Under the pieces are notes generated by a model. It was not told the DNA's origin, did not search any database, and saw only the letters and a program-made list of their open reading frames with translations. A stretch of DNA of 27,913 bases from Rickettsiales bacterium (GTDB lineage Bacteria; Pseudomonadota; Alphaproteobacteria; Rickettsiales; UBA1997), in NCBI GenBank assembly GCA_031289855.1, contig JAITOR010000046.1, positions 1 to 27,913 on the forward strand, read 5' to 3'. The translations under genes were made by a program, and so were the position numbers. Positions within the stretch are counted from its first letter, which is position 1; each line of letters starts with the position of its first letter. Positions 8,503 to 16,700 of this stretch are shown piece after piece.

Positions 8503-9684
8503 TTACTTTTTTTCAATTTCGTCTTTTATTTCCTTGTATTTTAGTAAATATTCTTTCGATTTGTCTTTTTCTTCATTCAAAAAATACGCCTCTGCCAACA
8601 ATTTTAAAACACCATAATCATCGCTATTAATTAAATTTACATATTTCAAATGTGAGATTGCATTCTTATAGTATTGTTTTTGCTTATATTTTATTACAAT
8701 AAATGCGGCAGTTTTTTTAATTAATAAATTGTTTTTTAATAAATTGTCTGCATAAAAATAATTTTTTAATGAATTTTCCACATCATTTTTTTTTAATAAA
8801 ATATCTGCCTTTAATTCATAAAAATATGGATTATTTGGATATTTTTTTATCAAAAAATCCACATTTTGCAAAGAATTTGTTTTTATTGCATTCGCATAAA
8901 CCCAAAAATCTCCCTGTAATTTACTATAATCCATACCATTATAGGCAAGAATTTTTGCTTTTATAAAATCAAAATTCATCTGTTCGCTTTTATTAAATTT
9001 TGTATTACTAAATCTGTATGTTTCTTGTTTTATTTTATTTTCAATCATTTCTTTTCTATTTCTACTCAATGGATGTGTCATAAAAAATTCTGCATTATTT
9101 GGTAAACTTAATTGTTCTTTGTAAAATATATTCATGGATATCAATAATGCTTCTGCTGACATTTTATTATTTTCCAAATATTGAATTGCTAAACCATCAG
9201 CCATTTCCTCTTGTGTTCTGGTAAATTTTAAAAGATTTTGTTGTCCCACACCAATTCCACCCAATAATAAAAATTGTGCCACATCGGGGGCACCAGCAAA
9301 TAAAGCACCAACACCTAACAAAATACTTGCAATACTTATATTTTTTACATCTTTTATATTTGCATCAAACCTTGCAATATGCCCTCCTGCAATATGCCCT
9401 ATTTCATGGGCAAGAATTCCAAGCACAGCATCAGGGGTGTTAAAAGTAGTTAAAGTTCCAGTATTGACAAAAATATTTTGCCCACCAGATACAAAAGCAT
9501 TGATATTTTTATCATTTACAATATAAAACTTTATATCATCAAAATTCAAATTTGCACTTTTGATAATTGGTTTTGTTATTCTTTTTAAAAAATCTTCTAT
9601 TTCAGCATCCACAACGATAGATAAGTTGTTTGCAAAAACAACATTTATAAAAAATAGGAAAAATAAAACAATTTTTTTCATCAT
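8503..9684 (-). CDS. Periplasmic M48 zinc metalloprotease with repeat-like C-terminus (BepA/YfgC-like)
   Basis: This is a likely exported zinc protease involved in envelope quality control. Family members such as BepA help assemble or degrade outer-membrane proteins. Residues 1-18 form a signal peptide (MMKK, hydrophobic core, VFA before NN). The M48 catalytic motif is HEIGH with H93, E94 and H97, followed by GGHIARF. The third ligand region is E159-x3-D163. A glycine-rich hydrophobic stretch (about 118-148) lies between them, as in this family. Residues about 235-393 are helical with TPR-like spacing (YFYELKADILLKKND..., LLAEAYFLNEEKDKS). The 393-residue length is somewhat below BepA. The gene lies 45 bases downstream of comF on the same strand. 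Start choice between the two adjacent Met codons is open. Confidence 0.9.
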   Translation of the reverse strand: MMKKIVLFFLFFINVVFANNLSIVVDAEIEDFLKRITKPIIKSANLNFDDIKFYIVNDKNINAFVSGGQNIFVNTGTLTTFNTPDAVLGILAHEIGHIAGGHIARFDANIKDVKNISIASILLGVGALFAGAPDVAQFLLLGGIGVGQQNLLKFTRTQEEMADGLAIQYLENNKMSAEALLISMNIFYKEQLSLPNNAEFFMTHPLSRNRKEMIENKIKQETYRFSNTKFNKSEQMNFDFIKAKILAYNGMDYSKLQGDFWVYANAIKTNSLQNVDFLIKKYPNNPYFYELKADILLKKNDVENSLKNYFYADNLLKNNLLIKKTAAFIVIKYKQKQYYKNAISHLKYVNLINSDDYGVLKLLAEAYFLNEEKDKSKEYLLKYKEIKDEIEKK

Positions 9685-9729
9685 ATAATTACAAGTTATT
9701 TATCATTTTTTCAAAAATGTCAACTTATC

Positions 9730-10440
9730 TTATTTAAATTTTGTTTTTGCAAATGTCATGGCATACACATTTTTAATTCCTTTTTTATTTAATACTTTTA
9801 TACATTCATTTATCGTAGTTCCAGTTGTCATAACATCATCCACAATAGCAAAAGTTTTATTTTTATATTCCTCCATTAAATATTTTTCATTTACCATAAA
9901 ATTATTTTTCAAATTTTCCTTCCTCGCATTTTGCTTCAACTCTGCCTGGGCTGTTGTTTGTTTGGTTTTTAACAAAAAATCGCCAATTATAACCTTACCA
10001 CTCATACCTGCAATTTCCTTGCATAAAAGTAAAGATTGATTGTATTTTCGTTGTCTCAACCTACTTTTATGTAATGGTACGGGTATAAGTATGTCGATTT
10101 TATCAATAATATCAATACTTGCATCAAGCATATTCTTCGCCATAAATGTTTTTAAATAAGTTTCATCATAAAATTTAAATCGCATTATTAATTTAGATAT
10201 GAAATTGTTATACACAAATGCACTTCTTGCTTTGATATACAAGGGTTGCTCTTTTGCGCATTTCAAACATATATCATCATCTGATATTTTGAAATCCATG
10301 AGGTCGGAGCACTTATTACAAAATGGTTTCTGTATTTTTTTGACCTTTTTATAACAACCGCTACAAATCGTATTATATTCTTGAACCGCCTTTTTGCATA
10401 TCACACATTTTGGCGGGAACAAAAATCTAAAAAAATTCAT
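9730..10440 (-). CDS. comF: ComF family phosphoribosyltransferase-like protein
   Basis: ComF proteins combine zinc fingers with a phosphoribosyltransferase fold and are linked to DNA uptake or DNA metabolism; the reaction is not firmly known. In 236 residues the N-terminus has two Cys4 clusters (C12, C15, C26, C29 and C41, C44, C58, C61). The middle has the family segment RLRQRKYNQS (127-136). The PRPP-binding loop is DDVMTTGTT (201-209). The start codon overlaps the M16 peptidase stop by four bases (ATGA), so the two are translationally coupled. No other competence genes are visible, so a role in transformation is not supported by the neighbourhood. Confidence 0.92.
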   Translation of the reverse strand: MNFFRFLFPPKCVICKKAVQEYNTICSGCYKKVKKIQKPFCNKCSDLMDFKISDDDICLKCAKEQPLYIKARSAFVYNNFISKLIMRFKFYDETYLKTFMAKNMLDASIDIIDKIDILIPVPLHKSRLRQRKYNQSLLLCKEIAGMSGKVIIGDFLLKTKQTTAQAELKQNARKENLKNNFMVNEKYLMEEYKNKTFAIVDDVMTTGTTINECIKVLNKKGIKNVYAMTFAKTKFK

Positions 10441-11687
10441 AAAAATACTTTTTCCTTTAGGGCATTATCTACTTTTCCTAATACAGTAATTGTTGTTTTT
10501 TTTGTCAAAATATCCTGCAAATCATTTTGTAAATCTTTTATTGTGATTTTATTGATTCTTTCAACTTCCTCTTCCAATGATATAATTTTATCTCTTAACA
10601 ATAAATTACTGGCATTTTTCTGGGCTCTATTGCTGTTGCTTTCTCTACCCAAAACAATGTTTGTTTTGAACTTTGTTATGGTTCTATCAAATTCATCTTT
10701 CGTTATTTTTTTGGCAGTGGTTTGCATTACTTCCTTTGTGGCCTTTATTGTTTCCACAACTTTATTTGGAGATACAGCACAATCAACGCCAAAGCAACCG
10801 CAATCTCTATTCGAACTGCTAAAAGCAAATATGTTATAGCATAGTCCTCTTTTTTCCCTAATTTCTTGAAATAGCCTTGAACTCATGCCACCGCCAAGCA
10901 ATATAGATAAAACAATATACTCATAAAATTTATTATTTTTATCAATATCATTTGAAATACCTTCCCATCCAAGTATTATTTGTGTTTGTTCTAATTTTTT
11001 ATTTTTAAAACATTCACCACCAGTGTAAATACTTTTTTTTGGCTTTACATTTTCACCCTCTTTTATGTTTGTGAAATACTTTTTAACATATTTTTCCACA
11101 TCTTCGGTCTTGCATTTTCCAGCAAAAGATATGATTATATTTTTGCCTTTATATTGCGAGTTTATGTAATCTTGTATATCACATTTTGTGAAACTTTCTA
11201 TGTTTTTTTTTGTTCCAATAATTTCTCGTCCATAGGGTTGATTTTTATAGGCCGTTGTGCCAAATAATACACCCACTAAATCGCCGGGATCGTCCATCAT
11301 CATGCCATATTCTTGTAAAATAACTTTTCGTTCCTTTTCAAGTTCCTTCTCATCAAAAATTGAGTTTTGAAAAATGTCCGCCAACAATTCCACTGCTTTT
11401 TCTGTATGTTCTTTTAAAACTTTTGTGTAAAATGCTGTGTTATTTTTTGAAGTAAAGGCATTTGCTCTCCCACCCAAATCATCAAATTCCTCTGCAATTT
11501 GTTTGGTATTTCTTGTGGTTGTGCCCTTAAAAGCCATATGTTCGAGAAAATGTGAAATTCCACTTTGTTTTTTAGTTTCATTACAACTTCCCGTTTTAAC
11601 CCATACATTTATTGACACAGATTCCACATCTGCCATATATTCATTTATGATTCTTACACCATTTTTTAATGTAATTATATCTATCAT
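10437..11687 (-). CDS. M16 family zinc peptidase (mitochondrial processing peptidase-like)
   Basis: This is an insulinase/pitrilysin-family metallopeptidase resembling the beta subunit of mitochondrial processing peptidase. Such genes are standard in alphaproteobacteria, and their bacterial substrates are mostly unknown. The inverted zinc motif H-x2-E-H is HFLEH with H46, E49 and H50. The third ligand is E126 in VILQEY, 76 residues after H50 as the family requires. The C-terminal half has the GGGMSSRLFQEIREKRGLCY segment typical of M16 proteins. The 416-residue length is normal and there is no signal peptide. The stop overlaps the comF start. An in-frame stop codon lies seven codons upstream of the ATG, so the start cannot move far. 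pccB lies 154 bases upstream on the same strand. Confidence 0.93.
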   Translation of the reverse strand: MIDIITLKNGVRIINEYMADVESVSINVWVKTGSCNETKKQSGISHFLEHMAFKGTTTRNTKQIAEEFDDLGGRANAFTSKNNTAFYTKVLKEHTEKAVELLADIFQNSIFDEKELEKERKVILQEYGMMMDDPGDLVGVLFGTTAYKNQPYGREIIGTKKNIESFTKCDIQDYINSQYKGKNIIISFAGKCKTEDVEKYVKKYFTNIKEGENVKPKKSIYTGGECFKNKKLEQTQIILGWEGISNDIDKNNKFYEYIVLSILLGGGMSSRLFQEIREKRGLCYNIFAFSSSNRDCGCFGVDCAVSPNKVVETIKATKEVMQTTAKKITKDEFDRTITKFKTNIVLGRESNSNRAQKNASNLLLRDKIISLEEEVERINKITIKDLQNDLQDILTKKTTITVLGKVDNALKEKVFL

Positions 11688-11841
11688 AAAATGAATGCTA
11701 TAAAATTAATATGTAAAAAGCAAATTAAATACAAATTATTATGTTAGTTTTCCTTTTCATTCATTTTTCCTCCTTTGTGATGGTTTATAATATTATTATA
11801 AATCATTAATGATATTTATGGAAGCATAAAAGAAAAAAATA

Positions 11842-13365
11842 TTACATTGGTAAATTGTCATGTTTTTTGTTTGGCAATTTAATGCTTTTTGATTCCAAGA
11901 ATTTTAATGTATCACATATATATTTCCTTGTTAGGTGTGGGCTTATAACTTCGTCCACATATCCTCTTGATGCTGCATAAAATGGTGTGCAAAATAAATC
12001 CTTGTATTCTTTGATTTTTTCCTCCTTTTCCTCTGGCGATAAATCTTTGTATATTATATTTACTGCACCATTTGGTCCCATAACGGCAATTTCAGTTTCA
12101 GGCCATGCAAAATTCACGTCTGCTCTTAAATGTTTTGAACCCATAACAATGTAGGCACCACCAAATGCTTTTCTTGTGACGATGGTAATTTTTGGTACAG
12201 AACTTTCAGCATAGGCATAGAGCAATTTTGCTCCGTTCATGATTACGGCATTGTATTCTTGATGTTTTCCAGGCATAAAACCGCTTGTATCCACCAACGT
12301 AATGATGGGAATATTAAAGGCATCGCAAAACCTAATGAATCTTGCCCCTTTTTTTGATGAGTTGATATCCAGAGTACCGCTGGCAACCAATGGTTGATTT
12401 GCAACAATTCCGACACTTTTACCATTCATTCTTGCGAACCCAATTATCAAATTTTTTGCATAGTTTTCTTTAATTTCAAAAAAATCGCTGTCATCCACAA
12501 TTCGATATATGATATCCTTAACATTGTATGCTTGTAATGTATTTTTAGGCACAACATTATTTAATGACATTTCCACTCTTGTGGTTTTGTCTTTTGTTTT
12601 GAATTGTGGAGGTTTTGCTTTGTTGTTTAATGGTAAAAAATCAAATAATCTTCGTATTTGCAATAAAGTTTCGATATCATTATCCCAACAACCATCGGCC
12701 ACACCGCTTATTTCTGTATGCACCCTTGCACCACCCAAATCTTCCTTTGAAATATCTTCATGAGTTACCGATTTTACCACATCTGGGCCTGTCAAAAACA
12801 TGTAAGATGAGTTTTTGACCATAAAAGTAAAATCTGTCAAAGCAGGAGCATACACTGCACCACCGGCACAAGGTCCCATAATCACAGAAATTTGCGGAAT
12901 AAGACCGGATGAATCCACTATTCTTTGAAATATCCTACCAAATCCAGCCAAAGCATCCACACCCTCTTGAATTCTCGCTCCACCAGAGTCATAAAGTCCA
13001 ATTACGGGAGATTCCGATTTTCTTGCCATTTTTAATATATTTTCAATCTTTTTTGCATGAGCCTCACCCAGTGAGCCACCAGAAACTGTAAAATCTTGTG
13101 CAAAAACAAATACTAAGCGACCATTTATTGTTCCACTACCAGTAATTACACCATCTCCTGGATTTTTTTTAGTTTCCATACCAAAATTCGTGCATCTATG
13201 TTCCACAAACATGCCAATTTCACTGAAACTATCTTTATCCAACAAAATATTTATTCTTTCTCTGGCAGTTAATTTGCCAGAATTATGTTGTTTTTGCACT
13301 TTATCTTTGCCACCACCATTATATGCTTCTTCAAGTTTTTTATTTAATTTTTCATTCACAAACAT
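11842..13365 (-). CDS. pccB: Propionyl-CoA carboxylase beta chain (carboxyltransferase)
   Basis: This biotin-dependent carboxyltransferase moves carboxyl groups from biotin to propionyl-CoA to form methylmalonyl-CoA, in a complex with a biotin/carboxylase alpha chain. The 507-residue length matches the family (about 510). The N-terminal half has KLTARERINILLD, AQDFTVSGGSLGEAHAKKI, YDSGGARIQEGV and the oxyanion-type MGPCAGGAVY loop. The C-terminal half has LVDTSGFMPGKHQEYN and KAFGGAYIVMGSK. Both crotonase-type lobes are complete. The alpha chain (pccA) is not in the window. Propionyl-CoA specificity is inferred from overall resemblance to PccB; acetyl-CoA or mixed use cannot be excluded. No Shine-Dalgarno sequence precedes the ATG at 13365. 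Confidence 0.93.
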   Translation of the reverse strand: MFVNEKLNKKLEEAYNGGGKDKVQKQHNSGKLTARERINILLDKDSFSEIGMFVEHRCTNFGMETKKNPGDGVITGSGTINGRLVFVFAQDFTVSGGSLGEAHAKKIENILKMARKSESPVIGLYDSGGARIQEGVDALAGFGRIFQRIVDSSGLIPQISVIMGPCAGGAVYAPALTDFTFMVKNSSYMFLTGPDVVKSVTHEDISKEDLGGARVHTEISGVADGCWDNDIETLLQIRRLFDFLPLNNKAKPPQFKTKDKTTRVEMSLNNVVPKNTLQAYNVKDIIYRIVDDSDFFEIKENYAKNLIIGFARMNGKSVGIVANQPLVASGTLDINSSKKGARFIRFCDAFNIPIITLVDTSGFMPGKHQEYNAVIMNGAKLLYAYAESSVPKITIVTRKAFGGAYIVMGSKHLRADVNFAWPETEIAVMGPNGAVNIIYKDLSPEEKEEKIKEYKDLFCTPFYAASRGYVDEVISPHLTRKYICDTLKFLESKSIKLPNKKHDNLPM

Positions 13366-13419
13366 AAAAAAATTTAATATTTATTATATGATATTATATA
13401 TAAAAAATAAAATTACAAT

Positions 13420-13545
13420 TTAATTTTTATTTTGATAAGTTGAGTGATAAATTTTTAAATTAGAATGTCCTTTTGGCATATGAAATGAATTGCCATCGTA
13501 TGGTGGTATAATAAAGATGATGATGGGTTTTTGTAAAAATATCAT
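13420..13545 (-). CDS. Possible small protein, 41 residues (uncertain)
   Basis: A minus-strand frame runs from ATG 13545 to TAA 13420. It can be extended eight codons to an ATG at 13569. The product has a hydrophobic N-terminus (FLQKPIIIFIIPPY) and a polar tail with several His and Tyr (HMPKGHSNLKIYHSTYQ). The underlying DNA is less AT-rich than its flanks, which hints at selection. No ribosome-binding site is present, and open frames of this length arise by chance in such AT-rich DNA. It is also oriented towards pccB, so it could be a leader ORF in the pccB transcript. I do not recognise it. Confidence 0.25.
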   Translation of the reverse strand: MIFLQKPIIIFIIPPYDGNSFHMPKGHSNLKIYHSTYQNKN

Positions 13546-13702
13546 ATAAATGTTATTTTTGCTTTGCATAAGTAAAATACAATATTGAATTGCATATCAA
13601 AATAATTTATTTTTTTATTACTAATCATCAATTTATATTTGCAAATTACAATTCTAAGTTATAATTTATTTATTAAATAAAAAAAAAAAAAACAAATTGC
13701 GG

Positions 13703-13730
13703 TTGTAAAATAAAAAATATGTGCTATAAT
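13703..13730 (+). promoter_or_regulatory. Promoter of the giant coiled-coil gene
   Basis: TTGTAA (13703-13708) is separated by 16 bases from a perfect TATAAT (13725-13730). The -10 is preceded by TGC, an extended -10 element. A 14-base A tract (13679-13692) ends ten bases upstream of the -35 and could act as an UP element. Transcription would begin near 13737. A GAGGA ribosome-binding site (13752-13756) lies six bases before the ATG at 13763. Confidence 0.7.
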
Positions 13731-13762
13731 CTAAAGATATTAATAATAAATGAGGATATTGT

Positions 13763-16700
13763 ATGATGACAAGTGGGGTTACGAGTGATGAAGTCAAAAG
13801 GTTTGATAAAGTCGTTGGTTTTAATGAAGGGGAATTGAGTGTTCCTAAGATTTTGAAATTTAACTACAGGAATGTATGTTCTGAATTAGTAAAATTAGAA
13901 ACGAGTTTAGGTGGAGAAGGATATATTGGTGCTTATACATCTCATAGAAAAGAAATTAGTGCGGGCATTGAGGCATATAAGAGACTTATGGTTCAAAAGT
14001 TGCTTATGGAGAAGGGTTATATAAATGGAAAAGAAGGGACTGAAGAGCGTATTCCAGAATCTTCCGAATTAGTAGAAGTTTACATGCAAGCCATGAGAAG
14101 TGTGGAGTTTTTTATTAAACGCTATCACGACCCACGTGAGGATGGGCGTGGATTTGCGTTTGAGCGTCGACACTTAATAGGTAAAGGTGGTCTTGGATTG
14201 GTTGGTCCTGGAGCGAGTGAAGAGATTATTTATCTTTCACCTGAAAATTATAAGGTATATGGAAAAGGTATTTTTAAAACCAGAGCAACATCTCCTGTAT
14301 ATTGTCTTGCTAAATCATTTAATGTTGAGGTTAATGATATTACTGAGGCAAACGCATCTATTTCAAAATTTATAGCTTCGCAACTTTCAAAAGTTAAAAA
14401 TGCACAAAAAGAAGGAAGAAAAGAAGTTGGTAATAGTAAATGTGCGATTGATGGAAAAACGGTAAATATGGGAATAAATAGTCCTTTGTTCTCTTCTGAT
14501 AATACTCCTGTTTACATTTCAATTCCTTGTAAAATAACTGTTGGAGGAAAAGATTTTTTTCGTACAGTTAAGTTTTGTGTCCCTGCAAAAAAGATAAAGG
14601 CTTGTAATGATTCTGCTGCTTTTGAAAAAATGGCAGAAGAAATTATGGCTGGAGCGAATTTTGATTATCGAGCCCATGAAAGTTATGGCGAAGCATTTCG
14701 AAGTGCAGAGGCTTTTATTAGAGTTGGATTTACGTCTCTTCTTAAAGTTAACAATCAAGTAAGAGATAATGATGATGTCTCATTTTTGTCTCCAGGAGTA
14801 AAGCAAAATACAACATTTTCAATACCACCAAAACCAAAGTTTTCACTTGAAACAAAAACAGTAGTGAACATGTCGCCGCCTGAAGATGATGATAATACGG
14901 GGGAAAGGTTGAAACGCTCAAACGAGGAATTGAATGAAGTTAAAAGAAGATTATTAGCAGCAGAAGAAAATGCAAAAAAGAATAATAAAGAATTAGATAA
15001 TGTAAAACGAAATCTTGAAGATGTTAAGAAAAGATTAGATGATTCAAATAATAGAGGAATTGTTTTAGATGAAGAAGTAGTAAATTTAACGAAAGATTTA
15101 GAAGAAAGAAAAAGCGCAGTAGATAAAATGAAATTTGAAATAGAAGCGAAAATAAGAAAAGAAGAAGAAGATAAAAACGAAAAAACGAAATTAGAAGATG
15201 CTATTGCAAGGCAAAAAAAAGAAATAGTAGATATGAATGTTAAAATAAACAACTACCAAAAAGTAGTAACAGAATTTACATTCGAAGTTAAAAATCTTAC
15301 AATTTTAATAGAAAAAGCACAGAAAGATAAAGATAAAGCTAATAGGGATTTTGAAGAAGCAGAAAAAAGAGCAAAAGTAGCAGAAGATAAACTTAAGATT
15401 GCTAATGAAAAAATAATTGTTTTTAAAAAAAGAATAGGCGACTTACAGGAAGAATTAAGAAGAAAAGGAGTAGAAACAGAAGAGGAATATAGAAAGTTAA
15501 TGGAAGCCAAAAGAAATGCGGAAGAAGAGTTAATAAGAGTAAAAAAAGAAGCAGAAAATAAAGAGAGAAAACTTAGAGAACAGATTACAAGTCTAAACAA
15601 TGAAAAAAAAGGGGCAACAGATGGAGTAAGCGCAATAAATAAAGAATTGGAAAATGTTAGAAAAAGAGCAACTAAAGCAGAGAATGATAAAGAAGTTGCA
15701 GAAGAGAAGATGAGAAATATACTTCTAAGAATAAAATTTATTTTAAATAAAACTAATATTACTTTAGAAGGAGGATTGGAAGAGTTAATAAAACAATTAG
15801 ATGGAGCGAAATTTGAGATAGCAAATCTGAGAAGACAATTGAAAGAGGCCGATGAAAACGCAAGACGACAAATATCTGACTTTGAACAAAAGATGGAAAA
15901 AGAAAAGTCAGAGAAAGATAGAATTGCTAAAGAATTAGAAGCGGTAAAGAAAGAATTATTAAATGCAAGAAATGATTTAAAAGATGTAACAAAATTAAAT
16001 TTGTTAGTAAAAAATTTACAATCTAAGTTGGCAGAAAAAACAGATGAAATAGCGAACTTGGAAAGAAGAATTATTGAAGCAGATGAAAAAAATAGAGGTG
16101 TTGTTCAAGAATTGCGAGTTATGATTGATACAAAAAATTCAGAAATAATGAAAAAAGATGAAAATATTTCAGTTATACTTAAAAATTCTAAAGGTAAAGA
16201 TGCAAGAATAGATGAATTGGAAGAACAATTGCAAAAAGAACGAAAGAAAATAAAAGATTCTTCAACAAGAGAAAGAGAGGATTTAGCGAAAATAGCAGGA
16301 CTTGAAAAAGAATTGGATGAATACAAGACAGAAAATGCAAATCTTAAAAGGCAACTTGAAGATGCAAATAGGAAATTATCAGAAGAAAGAGAAAATGCTG
16401 CAAAAACAAAAACAGAAGCAGATGAAAATTTAAAGAGAGTAACAGATACTTTAAAAGAAACGAATTTAAGAGCAAAAAAAGAAAAAGAAACGTTTGAAAA
16501 CGAAATAAAGAAATTGACCAGTGAAAAAAGAGTGGAATCTAAAAAAGCGAAAAGTTTTGAAGATGAAGTAAACGATTTAAAAAGTAACTTGGCTAAAGCA
16601 GAAGAAGAAAGAGATAGATATGGAAATATTATTAGAGACAAAGAAGAAAAAAATAAAGTCTTATTATCTAAGATTTCAGACTTAAATAGTAAAATTAAAA

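Larger units (their letters stand above)
13366..13762. other. Gene-poor intergenic region between pccB and the coiled-coil gene
   Basis: This 397-base gap separates the divergent pccB and coiled-coil genes. It is mostly A/T. A somewhat richer stretch at about 13440-13530 contains a minus-strand small ORF (separate entry). A run of 14 A residues occupies 13679-13692, just upstream of the coiled-coil promoter. I see no tRNA, repeat array, insertion sequence or convincing hairpin. No clear promoter for pccB could be chosen among the many TATAAT-like strings near its start. Confidence 0.6.

Noticed and set aside
11784..11802. AT palindrome TTTATAAT-ATT-ATTATAAA as a terminator after pccB
   Set aside because: The stem is pure A/T and no T-run follows on the minus strand, so intrinsic termination is not supported.
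14519..16641. Long minus-strand open frames opposite the coiled-coil gene (14519-14758, 14755-15252, 15253-15600, 16105-16641)
   Set aside because: Their Ser/Phe/Leu-rich products are what antisense reading of Lys/Glu/Arg-rich codons gives. They have no ribosome-binding sites or recognisable domains.
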